Of a stretch of DNA of 17,868 bases, positions 7,696 to 14,929 are shown piece by piece (position 1 is the stretch's first letter; the number at the start of each line of letters is the position of its first letter). The notes under the pieces were generated by a model, which saw nothing but the letters and a program-made list of their open reading frames with translations, had not been told where the DNA came from and did not search any database. Both the position numbers and the translations under genes were made by a program. This stretch comes from Firmicutes bacterium UBA994 (lineage in GTDB: Bacteria > Bacillota > UBA994): contig DBBC01000096.1 in the NCBI GenBank assembly GCA_002292025.1, positions 12,857 through 30,724 on the forward strand, in the 5' to 3' direction.

Positions 7696-7896
7696 CTAAA
7701 ACTTGTAGGGAATAAGCTGCTTGAGGCGACCCATGTCGGTCGCGTGTACAAGGTGCGTCTTGCGGAGGTTACGCAGACGCTTGGAAGTCTTGGCTTCATT
7801 GAGATGGTTTTTCATATTGCTGCGCCTTAGCGCCTTGCCGGTGCCGGTAATTTTAAACCGCTTGGCGGCGCCGCGATGCGTCTTAACCTTTGGCAT
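7696..7896 (-). CDS. rpmI: 50S ribosomal protein L35
   Basis: 66-residue basic ribosomal protein beginning MPKVKTHRGAAKRFKITGTG, with the family ending LKQLIPYKF. Length and sequence are standard. The ATG start has GAGGAGGGGC upstream. It lies between infC and rplT; the 67 bp from infC hold an A-rich stretch and only a 5-bp hairpin, not a convincing terminator. Confidence 0.97.
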   Translation of the reverse strand: MPKVKTHRGAAKRFKITGTGKALRRSNMKNHLNEAKTSKRLRNLRKTHLVHATDMGRLKQLIPYKF

Positions 7897-7963
7897 GGTG
7901 TGCCCCTCCTCTTGAATTTCCGTGGTTGCGGCAATCCTTTTTCCTTGGATTTTTTGTTTTTTA

Positions 7964-8497
7964 TTAACTCTGTTGTTTCTTGGCGTTTAGGAACATGCTC
8001 ATGTTCCGCCCCTCCAGCCTCGGCTCGCGGTCGATAGTAGATAAGTCCTGTACTAGCTTGTAAAAAGCCGTGAGCACCTGTCTGCCGCGCTCGGCGTGCG
8101 AAACTTCGCGTCCCCTAAACCTCACCGTGACCTTTACGCGATCCCCGTCTTTCAGGAACTGAGTCGCGGCACGGGCTTTAGTTTCTAAGTCATGGTCATC
8201 AATGTTAGGGCTAAAAGTCAGTTCCTTGACGTTGATGACGTGTTGTTTTTTCCGCGCTTCGCGATCCTTTTTGCTCTGCTCGTACTTAAACTTACCGTAG
8301 TCCATAATCCTGCAGACTACGGGTTTGGCCGTTGGGGCCACGTTTACAAGGTCTAAGCCCCGGTCTTGCGCTATACGCAAGGCCTCGCGGAACAGCTTGA
8401 TGCCCAACTGCACACCATTTTCGTCAATAAGACGAACTTCCCGGGCTCGAATGTCCTCATTTACTTGTGGCTCAACAGTCTTTGCGTCTTTGTTAAT
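7964..8497 (-). CDS. infC: Translation initiation factor IF-3, apparent ATT start
   Basis: IF3 binds the 30S subunit, blocks premature joining of 50S and checks start-codon pairing. The N-domain begins VNEDIRAREVRLIDENGVQL, followed by the lysine-rich linker (KYEQSKKDREARKKQ) and a C-domain ending EGRNMSMFLNAKK. The reading frame is open to an ATG at 8531-8533 and further, but the only strong ribosome binding site, GAGGAGGTGG, lies inside that extension. The codon about 10 nt after its GGAGG core is ATT at 8495-8497. Starting there gives 177 residues, the normal size, and an N-terminus like other IF3s. An AUU start is a known autoregulatory device in E. coli infC. The long-ORF alternative adds 16 residues or more and lacks a ribosome binding site. 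Confidence 0.93.
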   Translation of the reverse strand: MNKDAKTVEPQVNEDIRAREVRLIDENGVQLGIKLFREALRIAQDRGLDLVNVAPTAKPVVCRIMDYGKFKYEQSKKDREARKKQHVINVKELTFSPNIDDHDLETKARAATQFLKDGDRVKVTVRFRGREVSHAERGRQVLTAFYKLVQDLSTIDREPRLEGRNMSMFLNAKKQQS

Positions 8498-8659
8498 GGG
8501 GTATCCACCTCCTCTAGATTGAATTCGCGACATGCGCAAATTCACAGAAACACAAGAAGCGGGTGAAACTCACCCGCTCTAAGCACCACAGCAAAACTGC
8601 GCACTATTAACCTGCCGAAACGTCGACGAGGTGAGAAGCGGATGGCTCCTTCTTTGTTC
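8498..8659 (-). ncRNA. L20-type leader (attenuator) of infC-rpmI-rplT
   Basis: About 160 nt of untranslated leader between a consensus promoter and the infC ribosome binding site. It ends with a strong hairpin followed by a T-rich tract. Upstream, CTCACC (minus strand, 8630-8635) can pair with GGTGAG, part of the terminator's left arm, so a competing anti-terminator is possible. In Bacillota this operon is known to be controlled by L20 binding to such a leader and causing premature termination. Assignment rests on position, the CTTCTCACC segment and the terminator; I could not run a covariance model. Confidence 0.65.
8546..8578 (-). terminator. Attenuator terminator in the infC leader
   Basis: Perfect 9-bp stem AGCGGGTGA / TCACCCGCT with a 3-nt loop (8558-8578), followed on the minus strand by TCTTGTGTTTCT. 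It lies about 60 nt upstream of the infC start, within the leader. Confidence 0.75.
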
Positions 8660-8665
8660 GCGTCG

Positions 8666-8695
8666 ATTATACGCCGACAGGCGCACAGCTGTCAA
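8666..8695 (-). promoter_or_regulatory. Consensus promoter for the infC operon
   Basis: Minus strand TTGACA (8690-8695), 18-bp spacer, TATAAT (8666-8671). Both hexamers are perfect sigma-A consensus. The predicted start is near 8659. Confidence 0.9.
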
Positions 8696-8720
8696 GCGTT
8701 AGAAATTGCCCCGCTTAGCA

Positions 8721-9020
8721 CTACAGCTTTGCCTCCACTGACTCTATTTTGGCGGCCATAGTGGCGTGCTTGTCACGCCGATCGTCGATCTTAATCTGCG
8801 TTGAGACGCGCAAGGCGCCGTGTGTAAAAGGCACTTCATGCATTTCTTCGATAACGGCCAATATTTCGCTAAGTTCGCCTTCAATAATAGTACCCATAGG
8901 GGTTAGCTGCCATTTAAGCCCGAGTTTGGCGCGCAGCACGGTGTGACAAGCCGCAACGTAGGGGCTAATGCTGGTGTTGCCCGTGCCGATCGGCGTAATA
9001 GAAACGTGTACTATGGCCAT
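8721..9020 (-). CDS. MTH1187-family thiamine-binding protein
   Basis: 99-residue protein of the MTH1187/YkoF-like (DUF77) family: a ferredoxin-like fold, usually oligomeric and reported to bind thiamine or HMP-type ligands in some members. Visible hallmarks are the opening strand MAIVHVSITPIGTGNTSISP, the segment WQLTPMGTIIEGELSEILAVI and the ending strand RVSTQIKIDDR. The exact physiological role is unknown. The ATG start follows AAAGGAG, which overlaps the thrS stop codon; the gap to thrS is 14 bp, so they are probably cotranscribed and coupled. No thiamine pathway gene is nearby, and no terminator is seen before the infC promoter. Confidence 0.82.
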   Translation of the reverse strand: MAIVHVSITPIGTGNTSISPYVAACHTVLRAKLGLKWQLTPMGTIIEGELSEILAVIEEMHEVPFTHGALRVSTQIKIDDRRDKHATMAAKIESVEAKL

Positions 9021-9034
9021 TTTCCATTGCTCCT

Positions 9035-10945
9035 TTATGTTTTTTCCTTGATCTGTTGCACTAGAGTCGCGATTACTTCAGCTACAGGCGAGGTGCCGCG
9101 ATCTCCGCCTTCGCGCGTGCGCACGGCAAGTGTGCCTTCTTGCACTTCCTTATCACCGATTACCAGCATGTACGGCACTTTCTGTATCTGCGCCGCGCGG
9201 ATCTTAAAGCCGATCTTTTCATTGCGGGCATCGAGCTGGGCGCGAATGCCAGCCTCCTCAAGCTCTGCCACCACCCGCTCCGCATACGCACGCGCACGGT
9301 CGGTTATCGGCAAAACCACAGCCTGCACCGGCGATAACCACAATGGGAAAGCGCCGGCGAAATTTTCGATCAGCATGGCGATAAAACGTTCGATGGCACC
9401 ATAAAGGACGCGGTGAATGACGACCGGGCGATGCTTATCGCCATCTTCGCCGATATACGTGAGGTCAAACTTCTCGGGCATCTGAAAGTCTAGCTGGATG
9501 GTGGCGCACTGCCAGCTACGCCCGATACTATCCTCAATGTGAAAGTCAATCTTCGGGCCATAAAACGCGCCATCGCCGGGGTTAAGCTTGTAGTTAATGC
9601 CTTTTGCCTTGAGCACGTTCTCCAATGCCGCTTCGGCAATATTCCAAACCGCGATGTCCCCCATGGCCTTTTCCGGGCGAGTGGAAAGCTCTACCCTGTA
9701 CTTAAGGCCAAATATAGTATAGAACTTGTGGACTAGAGCGATAACCCTTGCCACTTCATCCTCAATTTGGGAAGGCGTCATAAAGATATGGGAGTCATCT
9801 TGCGTAAAGGCACGCACTCGTGCCATGCCATGCAGTACGCCTGACAGCTCGTGCCGATGTACTAGGCCGAGTTCGCAATAGCGGAGGGGCAAATCTTTAT
9901 AGCTGTGGAAGCCATTACGGTAAACCAGCATGGACCCCGGGCAGTTCATGGGCTTAACAGCGTAGTCGAGCTCATCAATTTTGGTGAAGTACATATTCTC
10001 GCGGTAGTGTGCCCAGTGGCCGGAGCGCTCCCATAGGACGCGGCTTAATATAATAGGGGTACGAATCTCTTGGTAGCCCGCTTTGCGGTGCTCTTTGCGC
10101 CAGAAGTCCTCTAACTCGTTACGGATGATCATCCCTTTAGGATGATAGAAGGGGAATCCAGGGGCCTCTTCTTGTAGACTAAACAGGTCTAGTTCTCTGC
10201 CGAGTTTGCGGTGATCGCGCTTCTTCGCCTCCTCCAAGCGGATTAGGTACTCGTCCAAAACCGACTGTTTATAGAAGGCTGTTCCATAGATGCGCTGCAA
10301 CATGGGCCGTCTCTCATCACCGCGCCAGTAAGCGCCGGCAATCGAAAGCAGTTTAAAGGCTTTGACATAACCCGTATCGGGGAGATGCGGTCCCGCGCAA
10401 AGGTCCAAAAAGTTGTCGTGCTGATAATACGTAAGTTCCGCGTCAAAGGGCAAATCCTCGATCAGCTCGACTTTAAACGTCTCGTTTTGGCTGCGAAACA
10501 TCGCTATCGCTTCGGCCCGATCGATTGTATGCCGCGTAAGGGGACTCTTTTGCGCTACAATCTTTCGCATCTCCGCCTCAATGCGCCCGAGGTCTTCGGG
10601 TTTGAATGTTTCCGCAACGGCAAAGTCGTAGTAGAACCCGTCTTTGATGCTGGGGCCTATACCGAGCTTAGCCTCAGGAAACAGCCGGATAACCGCTTGC
10701 GCCATCACATGCGCCGCAGTATGCCGCAGTACGTCAAGCGCTTCTGGCGCATCTTGCGTCAAGATGGTAACATGCGCGTCCGGCACAAGTTCACGCGCGA
10801 GATCAACTACTTGGCTGTTTACTTTCGCCGCTACCGCTTCTCTGGCCAAGCGCGGGCTGATAGACTGGGCCAACTCACGCGCGGTTGACCCTAACGGCAT
10901 TTCACGGCGCGATCCATCGTCAAGCAACACATTGATACTCTGCAT
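9035..10945 (-). CDS. thrS: Threonyl-tRNA synthetase
   Basis: 636-residue class II enzyme that charges tRNA-Thr, of standard bacterial length. Domains in order: TGS (about 1-62); editing domain N2 with RHTAAHVMAQ (H75, H79) and the LDLCAGPH Cys/His pair, which removes mischarged serine; the catalytic core with zinc ligands in MNCPGSM, VHRHELSG and VIHRVLYG; and an anticodon-binding domain from about 540 (PVQAVVLPITDRA). The catalytic and editing motifs I checked are present. The ATG has AGGAGG 7 nt upstream. It is controlled by the T-box leader upstream and followed closely by the thiamine-binding protein gene. Confidence 0.97.
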   Translation of the reverse strand: MQSINVLLDDGSRREMPLGSTARELAQSISPRLAREAVAAKVNSQVVDLARELVPDAHVTILTQDAPEALDVLRHTAAHVMAQAVIRLFPEAKLGIGPSIKDGFYYDFAVAETFKPEDLGRIEAEMRKIVAQKSPLTRHTIDRAEAIAMFRSQNETFKVELIEDLPFDAELTYYQHDNFLDLCAGPHLPDTGYVKAFKLLSIAGAYWRGDERRPMLQRIYGTAFYKQSVLDEYLIRLEEAKKRDHRKLGRELDLFSLQEEAPGFPFYHPKGMIIRNELEDFWRKEHRKAGYQEIRTPIILSRVLWERSGHWAHYRENMYFTKIDELDYAVKPMNCPGSMLVYRNGFHSYKDLPLRYCELGLVHRHELSGVLHGMARVRAFTQDDSHIFMTPSQIEDEVARVIALVHKFYTIFGLKYRVELSTRPEKAMGDIAVWNIAEAALENVLKAKGINYKLNPGDGAFYGPKIDFHIEDSIGRSWQCATIQLDFQMPEKFDLTYIGEDGDKHRPVVIHRVLYGAIERFIAMLIENFAGAFPLWLSPVQAVVLPITDRARAYAERVVAELEEAGIRAQLDARNEKIGFKIRAAQIQKVPYMLVIGDKEVQEGTLAVRTREGGDRGTSPVAEVIATLVQQIKEKT

Positions 10946-11224
10946 TTCTTTTCCTCCTGTAATCGTCCTTGTACAAAGCTAAAACTCCCCGTGCCACTGC
11001 ATCAGCAGGGACGAGGAGTAACTCCCGCGGTTCCACCCTGGTTGGCACGTGAACTGCAATCTTGGCGAAATTCACAAGCCCCACTTAAACGCTTAACGTG
11101 CGCATACGGCAAGCCTCAACGGCCGCAGCTCAGGAGGCGGTAGATTTGCAGCACCGTCGGGGCTTTCAGCCAAGGCCCTCGTCTCTGTACTGGTGTTATT
11201 GCTTATCTTTCTCCATCAACGCTT
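10946..11224 (-). ncRNA. T-box leader of thrS
   Basis: Tandem signatures of a threonine T-box riboswitch on the minus strand. The Stem I AGTA motif is at 11188-11191. The specifier-loop context ATCTACCGCC has the Thr codon ACC at 11139-11141. The conserved T-box CAGGGTGGAACCGCGGG lies at about 11024-11040, followed by a terminator. The TGGA of the T-box would pair with a tRNA 3' end UCCA, so the discriminator base should be U. Uncharged tRNA-Thr should stabilise the antiterminator and switch on thrS. Confidence 0.93.
10975..11019 (-). terminator. T-box terminator of the thrS leader
   Basis: Minus-strand hairpin with ACTCCTCGT...CCTGC pairing to GCAGTGG..CACGGGGAGT (about 10984-11019), followed by TTTTAGCTTT. 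The 5' arm overlaps sequence needed for the T-box antiterminator, as expected. Confidence 0.85.
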
Positions 11225-11230
11225 TATAAA

Positions 11231-11259
11231 ACTATATCCTATTAAGGCCGCTTAGTCAA
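11231..11259 (-). promoter_or_regulatory. Promoter for thrS
   Basis: Minus strand TTGACT (11254-11259), 17-bp spacer, TATAGT (11231-11236): five of six matches in each hexamer. The predicted start near 11224 sits at the 5' edge of the T-box. Confidence 0.85.
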
Positions 11260-11321
11260 TGGCTTGGGGAAACCGTTATTTCACGCTTACGTATCTAGCG
11301 CATGTCTCGGCTTATGGGCTT

Positions 11322-14300
11322 TTACTCGAGGTCTTCCAGCAACGGCTGCAGTCGCTCAAGGACAGTACTGTCCTCTGGATCAACGAAAATACAGTACCGT
11401 AAGTTGCGCTTCTCCCCCGGTTTAAGCCATAGCTCTGGTTCGAAGCCGAAGAGGAAACAGCTCGTGCTGAGTAAATTCGCCTCTATTTTCGCTGCCGTCC
11501 CCGTAGCGATGAGGGCCAACCCTTCGCTCGGCTCTGTTACACTTGTTTCGCGTCGCATCCAGGCGAAGTTGCCGTCAGGCGTGAACTCGGTGAAGGTCGG
11601 GCTGGGCCGAATACTGGTGATTGCACCGCCCCAATGCGCCTGCAAAGTGGAGGTGCCCGGGCCTCTCTCCAAGGCGGTGTCGACACTTAACAAGGACATC
11701 AGCCGCAAGGGTGCGGTGGTAGGATTGTGGATCGTCCAATCGATCAGGATGAGCGGGCTGCCCGGCGCGGTCAGGTAGCGTAGCGCAAACTGTAGCCCGC
11801 GGCAATCACGCTGCACCTTGCCCTGCCAATTTATCTCCACACCCTTCCAGATGTCACCCTGTTGACAAAGGTCGGCCTGCATGCTTTCCGTGTTCGTCTT
11901 TGCCTGGAAGAGATTTTCATCCGCCCCCTCGATGATCGGCTGCACCCCACCCCAGTAGTTCTGCATAAACTCTTTGGGTTGGGCGGTGGGAAAGGCGGAG
12001 CTAAGTAGCTCGGTGCCGCGCGTGTTTTTCAGCGAGAAGAGGCACCCGCCGTAGTCAGCTGAGACGGCGAACTCGAGCAGACCATTTGTGACCCGAAAGA
12101 CCGAGTGGCCCTCTTCCCGTCCGCTTGTTACCTCGACCCTGTCGTGGGAGGTGCCCAAGACGACGACAGAGAACGGTTGTCGCACCTGCACCGGTGTCCC
12201 CCAGCACAGGTGCCCAGTGAAGAGAGCGAACCTGTCGGCGACTGTCTCTGTGGGGGCAAGTGCGAGGCGCAGCGCGGGCGAATTCGCCCTCGTTATCTTA
12301 GCGAGCCTAATCTTAGCGGCCTTTTTAGACGCCTTCTTGCGTTGCAGAGCGGCCGACCATCCCCAAGGCGGCTCTACAGAAAGTAGGCCGGAAAGCGGGG
12401 CCGTCGCCGCGTAATGAAGGGTGAACTCACTCTTTGTCGATTGGCGATGGGGAACTATAATCGGCGGCGGGGCAATTCGCAAAAGGGGAAGCGGGTCGGG
12501 GAGCGCAGCTGACTCGTTAGGCAGCGAGATGCGGCGTGCGACCTTCTCCTGCCACAACCGACGGACCGCCTGCCAGTCGATCGTCCGCGTGATATGCCAA
12601 ATCGTGGACAGCCTCCGCTCTTCACCGGGGTTTAGCGTTATCGGTCGGTAGACGAGACGGTCGATGCGCCCGCCCTCAATCTGCACCTCTTCCAGATTAG
12701 CAGGGTCCCATATCTGACCGCTGGCCCCTGCTTTGTCCTCCACTGCCAGCCAGCTCTCAGCAAAAGTCTGCGGATCGTCGGGCATCGAGGGATAGTCGCT
12801 GAGGTCGCTCGCTATGGGATTTTGGACAATGCCAGACGCCAACGGGATTACCACCCGTCCAGTCGACAGACTGGCCCACGAATAGCTATCGATCCGCAGT
12901 TGAAGTTCCTGCTTGTCCTTCCCTTGGTTCGTCACCCAAGTCTCATGGTGAATCAGCGGGGAGTTATGTGGGAAGACGAGGCGCGTCTCTACGCAAAGAG
13001 GCCGCTCAGGGTGGAGGGCAATGAGAGAGACGGTGGTCGCCACAGCGGATGTCTCTGTACGGATGTCTCGCTCCGCCATACTGAATGGATCAATACCAAA
13101 GGGCGGGCCGATCTCCGTCTCCAAATGGATCTCCGACAGCGCCTTGCCGGGCACCGTGATCTTCACCTCACCACCCTCTCGGGCGAGACGGGCGGCATAG
13201 TCGGCGCTGACTATCAATAGTTCTCGTTTACGGTCATCTTCACCAGTAGCGACCGCGCCCGCAGGGACGCAAAAGAGAGGGATGCGGAACCTGCGTGTGG
13301 TAAGGGATATGTCCTCTCCTGTGGTAAGGTCGAGCCAAGCCCACAGGTCGTAGGTCCCCGGCGCCAGACCTTCATCCGCGGCGATCTCAACGACAACCCC
13401 GGCCAGCCCCTCCGGCTCGATTTCGATCTCGCTGTCTGCGGGTGTCACCGCGAGCGGAAGATCGGCAAGATCGAAACAGAGCTTCCCGCGGAGCACGGTG
13501 GAAACGTTGCTGGTGATGGTCACCGGAAGAGGGGTTGTCCCGCCGGGGATGAGGCGACATTCTCCGAACTGTGTGTGGATTTCCGCCGCCGGCTTGATCT
13601 TCAGCCCGGTGTTAAGGGTGAATTCCTGCTCGCCAGCTTGCACCGTCGCCGATAGAGCAGGGCATTTCACGTCCTTTCGATACAGCTCCGCGGTCGGTTG
13701 TAGGTGGAACGGGATGGTCAATCCGGCAGAGCGACCCGTAGGCACCCGTAAACCCAGCGCGGGTTCACTGTCAAAGCAGAGTCCCGGAAAGCCTTGCAAG
13801 GAGACATAAAGGGTGAGGTCCTCGCTCGTCCCGTTCTCTATCTCCAGCGTGTACATCGCCGGGAGCCCATATATACCCAGATGTTCAGCGACGCGGGCAG
13901 TGATTAGCAAGCGCTCTCCAGTGAGGACCCTCTCCACAGCAGTGATGCCGCGAGCGTATATATCGATGGTAACTCGCAACAGATCCTCTCCTGCGGCAAA
14001 GTTGTAGGTGAAGACATCCATCCCCTGCTCTTTCATCTCGTCGGGGGCCTGGGTCAGCTCGCGCTGTAGCAGGCTATACCAATCGGGATGTGACGTAAAG
14101 AAAGGAACGCACAGTGGGTGGCTGAGAATCGCAGGAATATAATTTTGAAAATAGGTCCACTCAGCCTCCGGATGCCACATAAATCCCGCCTTCTTGTACA
14201 AAGGGACGGCGCTCAGGTTCCCTGCCCAAGTATTGAGATCGACGCGGCGATAGCCGCGTTGAGCGGCGATGGCACTACTGCGTAGCAGGAGGCGCTTGCC

Positions 14301-14594
14301 GACTCCCTTTCCTATGACATTAGGCGAGACACCGAGAATTCCGACATAGGCCGCCTCGGGATCGCGCCAGTGGGATAAGAGCGATAGGAAGCCGACCGGT
14401 TGGCCCTGATCAAGCGCGGTCAGAGTGGCAATCGCTTTCATCCGTCCGAGCCATTTGTGCACCCTTTCGGCAGTGTATGGGACCCCTCCGGTGAATCCGC
14501 CGAACCACAGTTCTTCCCAGGAGTTAAACATCTTCGCCATCGACGCGGCGAGTTCTTCGCGATACTGCTCGATGATCTCAATCTTGTCTATCAT
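11322..14594 (-). CDS. GNAT acetyltransferase fused to multiple beta-sandwich domains
   Basis: 1090-residue protein with no signal peptide or membrane segment, so probably cytoplasmic. Residues 1-155 form a GNAT domain: the acetyl-CoA loop is VIGKGVGKRLLL (93-104) after strand AAYVGILGVSP, and motif B is NLSAVPLYKKAGF (126-138). The remaining ~900 residues are rich in predicted beta strand. By eye they read as two similar halves. Each half has an Ig/NEW3-like segment (about 200-440; 710-820) followed by a larger sandwich with a line such as HHETWVTNQGKDKQELQLRI (about 550) or LILIDWTIHNPTTAPLRLM (about 950). FRVTNGLLEFAVSADYGG (about 835) recalls galactose-mutarotase-like folds. I recognise no hydrolase catalytic motif. 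The ATG at 14592-14594 has GGAGG 5 nt upstream; a TTG six codons earlier has no such site. Substrate unknown; the gene stands alone between thrS and a transposase relic. Confidence 0.8.
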   Translation of the reverse strand: MIDKIEIIEQYREELAASMAKMFNSWEELWFGGFTGGVPYTAERVHKWLGRMKAIATLTALDQGQPVGFLSLLSHWRDPEAAYVGILGVSPNVIGKGVGKRLLLRSSAIAAQRGYRRVDLNTWAGNLSAVPLYKKAGFMWHPEAEWTYFQNYIPAILSHPLCVPFFTSHPDWYSLLQRELTQAPDEMKEQGMDVFTYNFAAGEDLLRVTIDIYARGITAVERVLTGERLLITARVAEHLGIYGLPAMYTLEIENGTSEDLTLYVSLQGFPGLCFDSEPALGLRVPTGRSAGLTIPFHLQPTAELYRKDVKCPALSATVQAGEQEFTLNTGLKIKPAAEIHTQFGECRLIPGGTTPLPVTITSNVSTVLRGKLCFDLADLPLAVTPADSEIEIEPEGLAGVVVEIAADEGLAPGTYDLWAWLDLTTGEDISLTTRRFRIPLFCVPAGAVATGEDDRKRELLIVSADYAARLAREGGEVKITVPGKALSEIHLETEIGPPFGIDPFSMAERDIRTETSAVATTVSLIALHPERPLCVETRLVFPHNSPLIHHETWVTNQGKDKQELQLRIDSYSWASLSTGRVVIPLASGIVQNPIASDLSDYPSMPDDPQTFAESWLAVEDKAGASGQIWDPANLEEVQIEGGRIDRLVYRPITLNPGEERRLSTIWHITRTIDWQAVRRLWQEKVARRISLPNESAALPDPLPLLRIAPPPIIVPHRQSTKSEFTLHYAATAPLSGLLSVEPPWGWSAALQRKKASKKAAKIRLAKITRANSPALRLALAPTETVADRFALFTGHLCWGTPVQVRQPFSVVVLGTSHDRVEVTSGREEGHSVFRVTNGLLEFAVSADYGGCLFSLKNTRGTELLSSAFPTAQPKEFMQNYWGGVQPIIEGADENLFQAKTNTESMQADLCQQGDIWKGVEINWQGKVQRDCRGLQFALRYLTAPGSPLILIDWTIHNPTTAPLRLMSLLSVDTALERGPGTSTLQAHWGGAITSIRPSPTFTEFTPDGNFAWMRRETSVTEPSEGLALIATGTAAKIEANLLSTSCFLFGFEPELWLKPGEKRNLRYCIFVDPEDSTVLERLQPLLEDLE

Positions 14595-14617
14595 GCTATC
14601 CTCCAACTGCAAAATGC

Positions 14618-14625
14618 GGGGGGGG
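14618..14625. repeat. Run of eight G (plus strand) in the 5' region of the GNAT fusion gene
   Basis: A G8 homopolymer (C8 on the coding strand) 24-31 nt upstream of the ATG, between any promoter and the ribosome binding site. Such runs can slip, but nothing here shows that it does. Confidence 0.9.
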
Positions 14626-14673
14626 TCTGCACTTATTATCTCACATTTGGAGGTAACCGCAGTATTATCAAGG

Positions 14674-14703
14674 ACTCTAGGGTTATTCGGCGAACCCTAG
14701 AGT
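14674..14703. repeat. Perfect 11-bp inverted repeat upstream of the GNAT fusion gene
   Basis: ACTCTAGGGTT (14674-14684) and AACCCTAGAGT (14693-14703) are exact reverse complements around an 8-nt centre, ATTCGGCG. It lies about 80 bp upstream of the ATG. On the minus strand it is followed by CCTTGATAATACTG, not by a T tract, so a terminator is less likely than an operator or an RNA hairpin near the gene's promoter. No secure -35/-10 pair was found here. Confidence 0.75.
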
Positions 14704-14884
14704 AGCTGCACGCCTAAACACCTAAAATCCCGGCGAATTATAACGTGTTGGCGCAGAGAAAGTCCTTTTCGCTGACCCGCCGACTAGTGTACTACCCTGC
14801 CCCAGCCCAGAGTGCTCGTGTGGTGCTGGATCACGGCGTCCCGGAAAGAATGAAAAATCTTTTAAATCAATAACTTAAAGGTGA
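14704..14884. other. Intergenic stretch without recognised features
   Basis: Between the inverted repeat and the relic transposase promoter I see no gene, RNA or clear repeat. Together with the pseudogene it makes about 950 bp with no intact coding sequence. Confidence 0.6.
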
Positions 14885-14912
14885 TTGACGGGCAATACCT
14901 TTTAAGTATAAT
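14885..14912 (+). promoter_or_regulatory. Promoter of the decayed transposase
   Basis: Plus strand TTGACG (14885-14890), 16-bp spacer, TATAAT (14907-14912), then the purine-rich GAGGAGGAG at 14922-14930. It is oriented toward the pseudogene, and no start codon follows the purine tract. Confidence 0.65.
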
Positions 14913-14929
14913 TGTAGAAACGAGGAGGA

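Noticed and set aside
7668..7799. 44-residue N-terminal extension of L20
   Set aside because: The extension is the open frame reading through rpmI and its spacer; the ATG at 7665-7667 has the ribosome binding site and gives the standard L20 N-terminus.
7917..7963. Terminator between infC and rpmI
   Set aside because: Only an AATCC/GGATT five-base stem with A-rich flanks is visible; the genes are normally cotranscribed.
11575..13809. Several plus-strand open frames of 60-160 codons opposite the GNAT fusion gene
   Set aside because: They are overlapping shadows in other frames, lack ribosome binding sites and show no recognisable domains, whereas the minus-strand frame is continuous with clear GNAT motifs.
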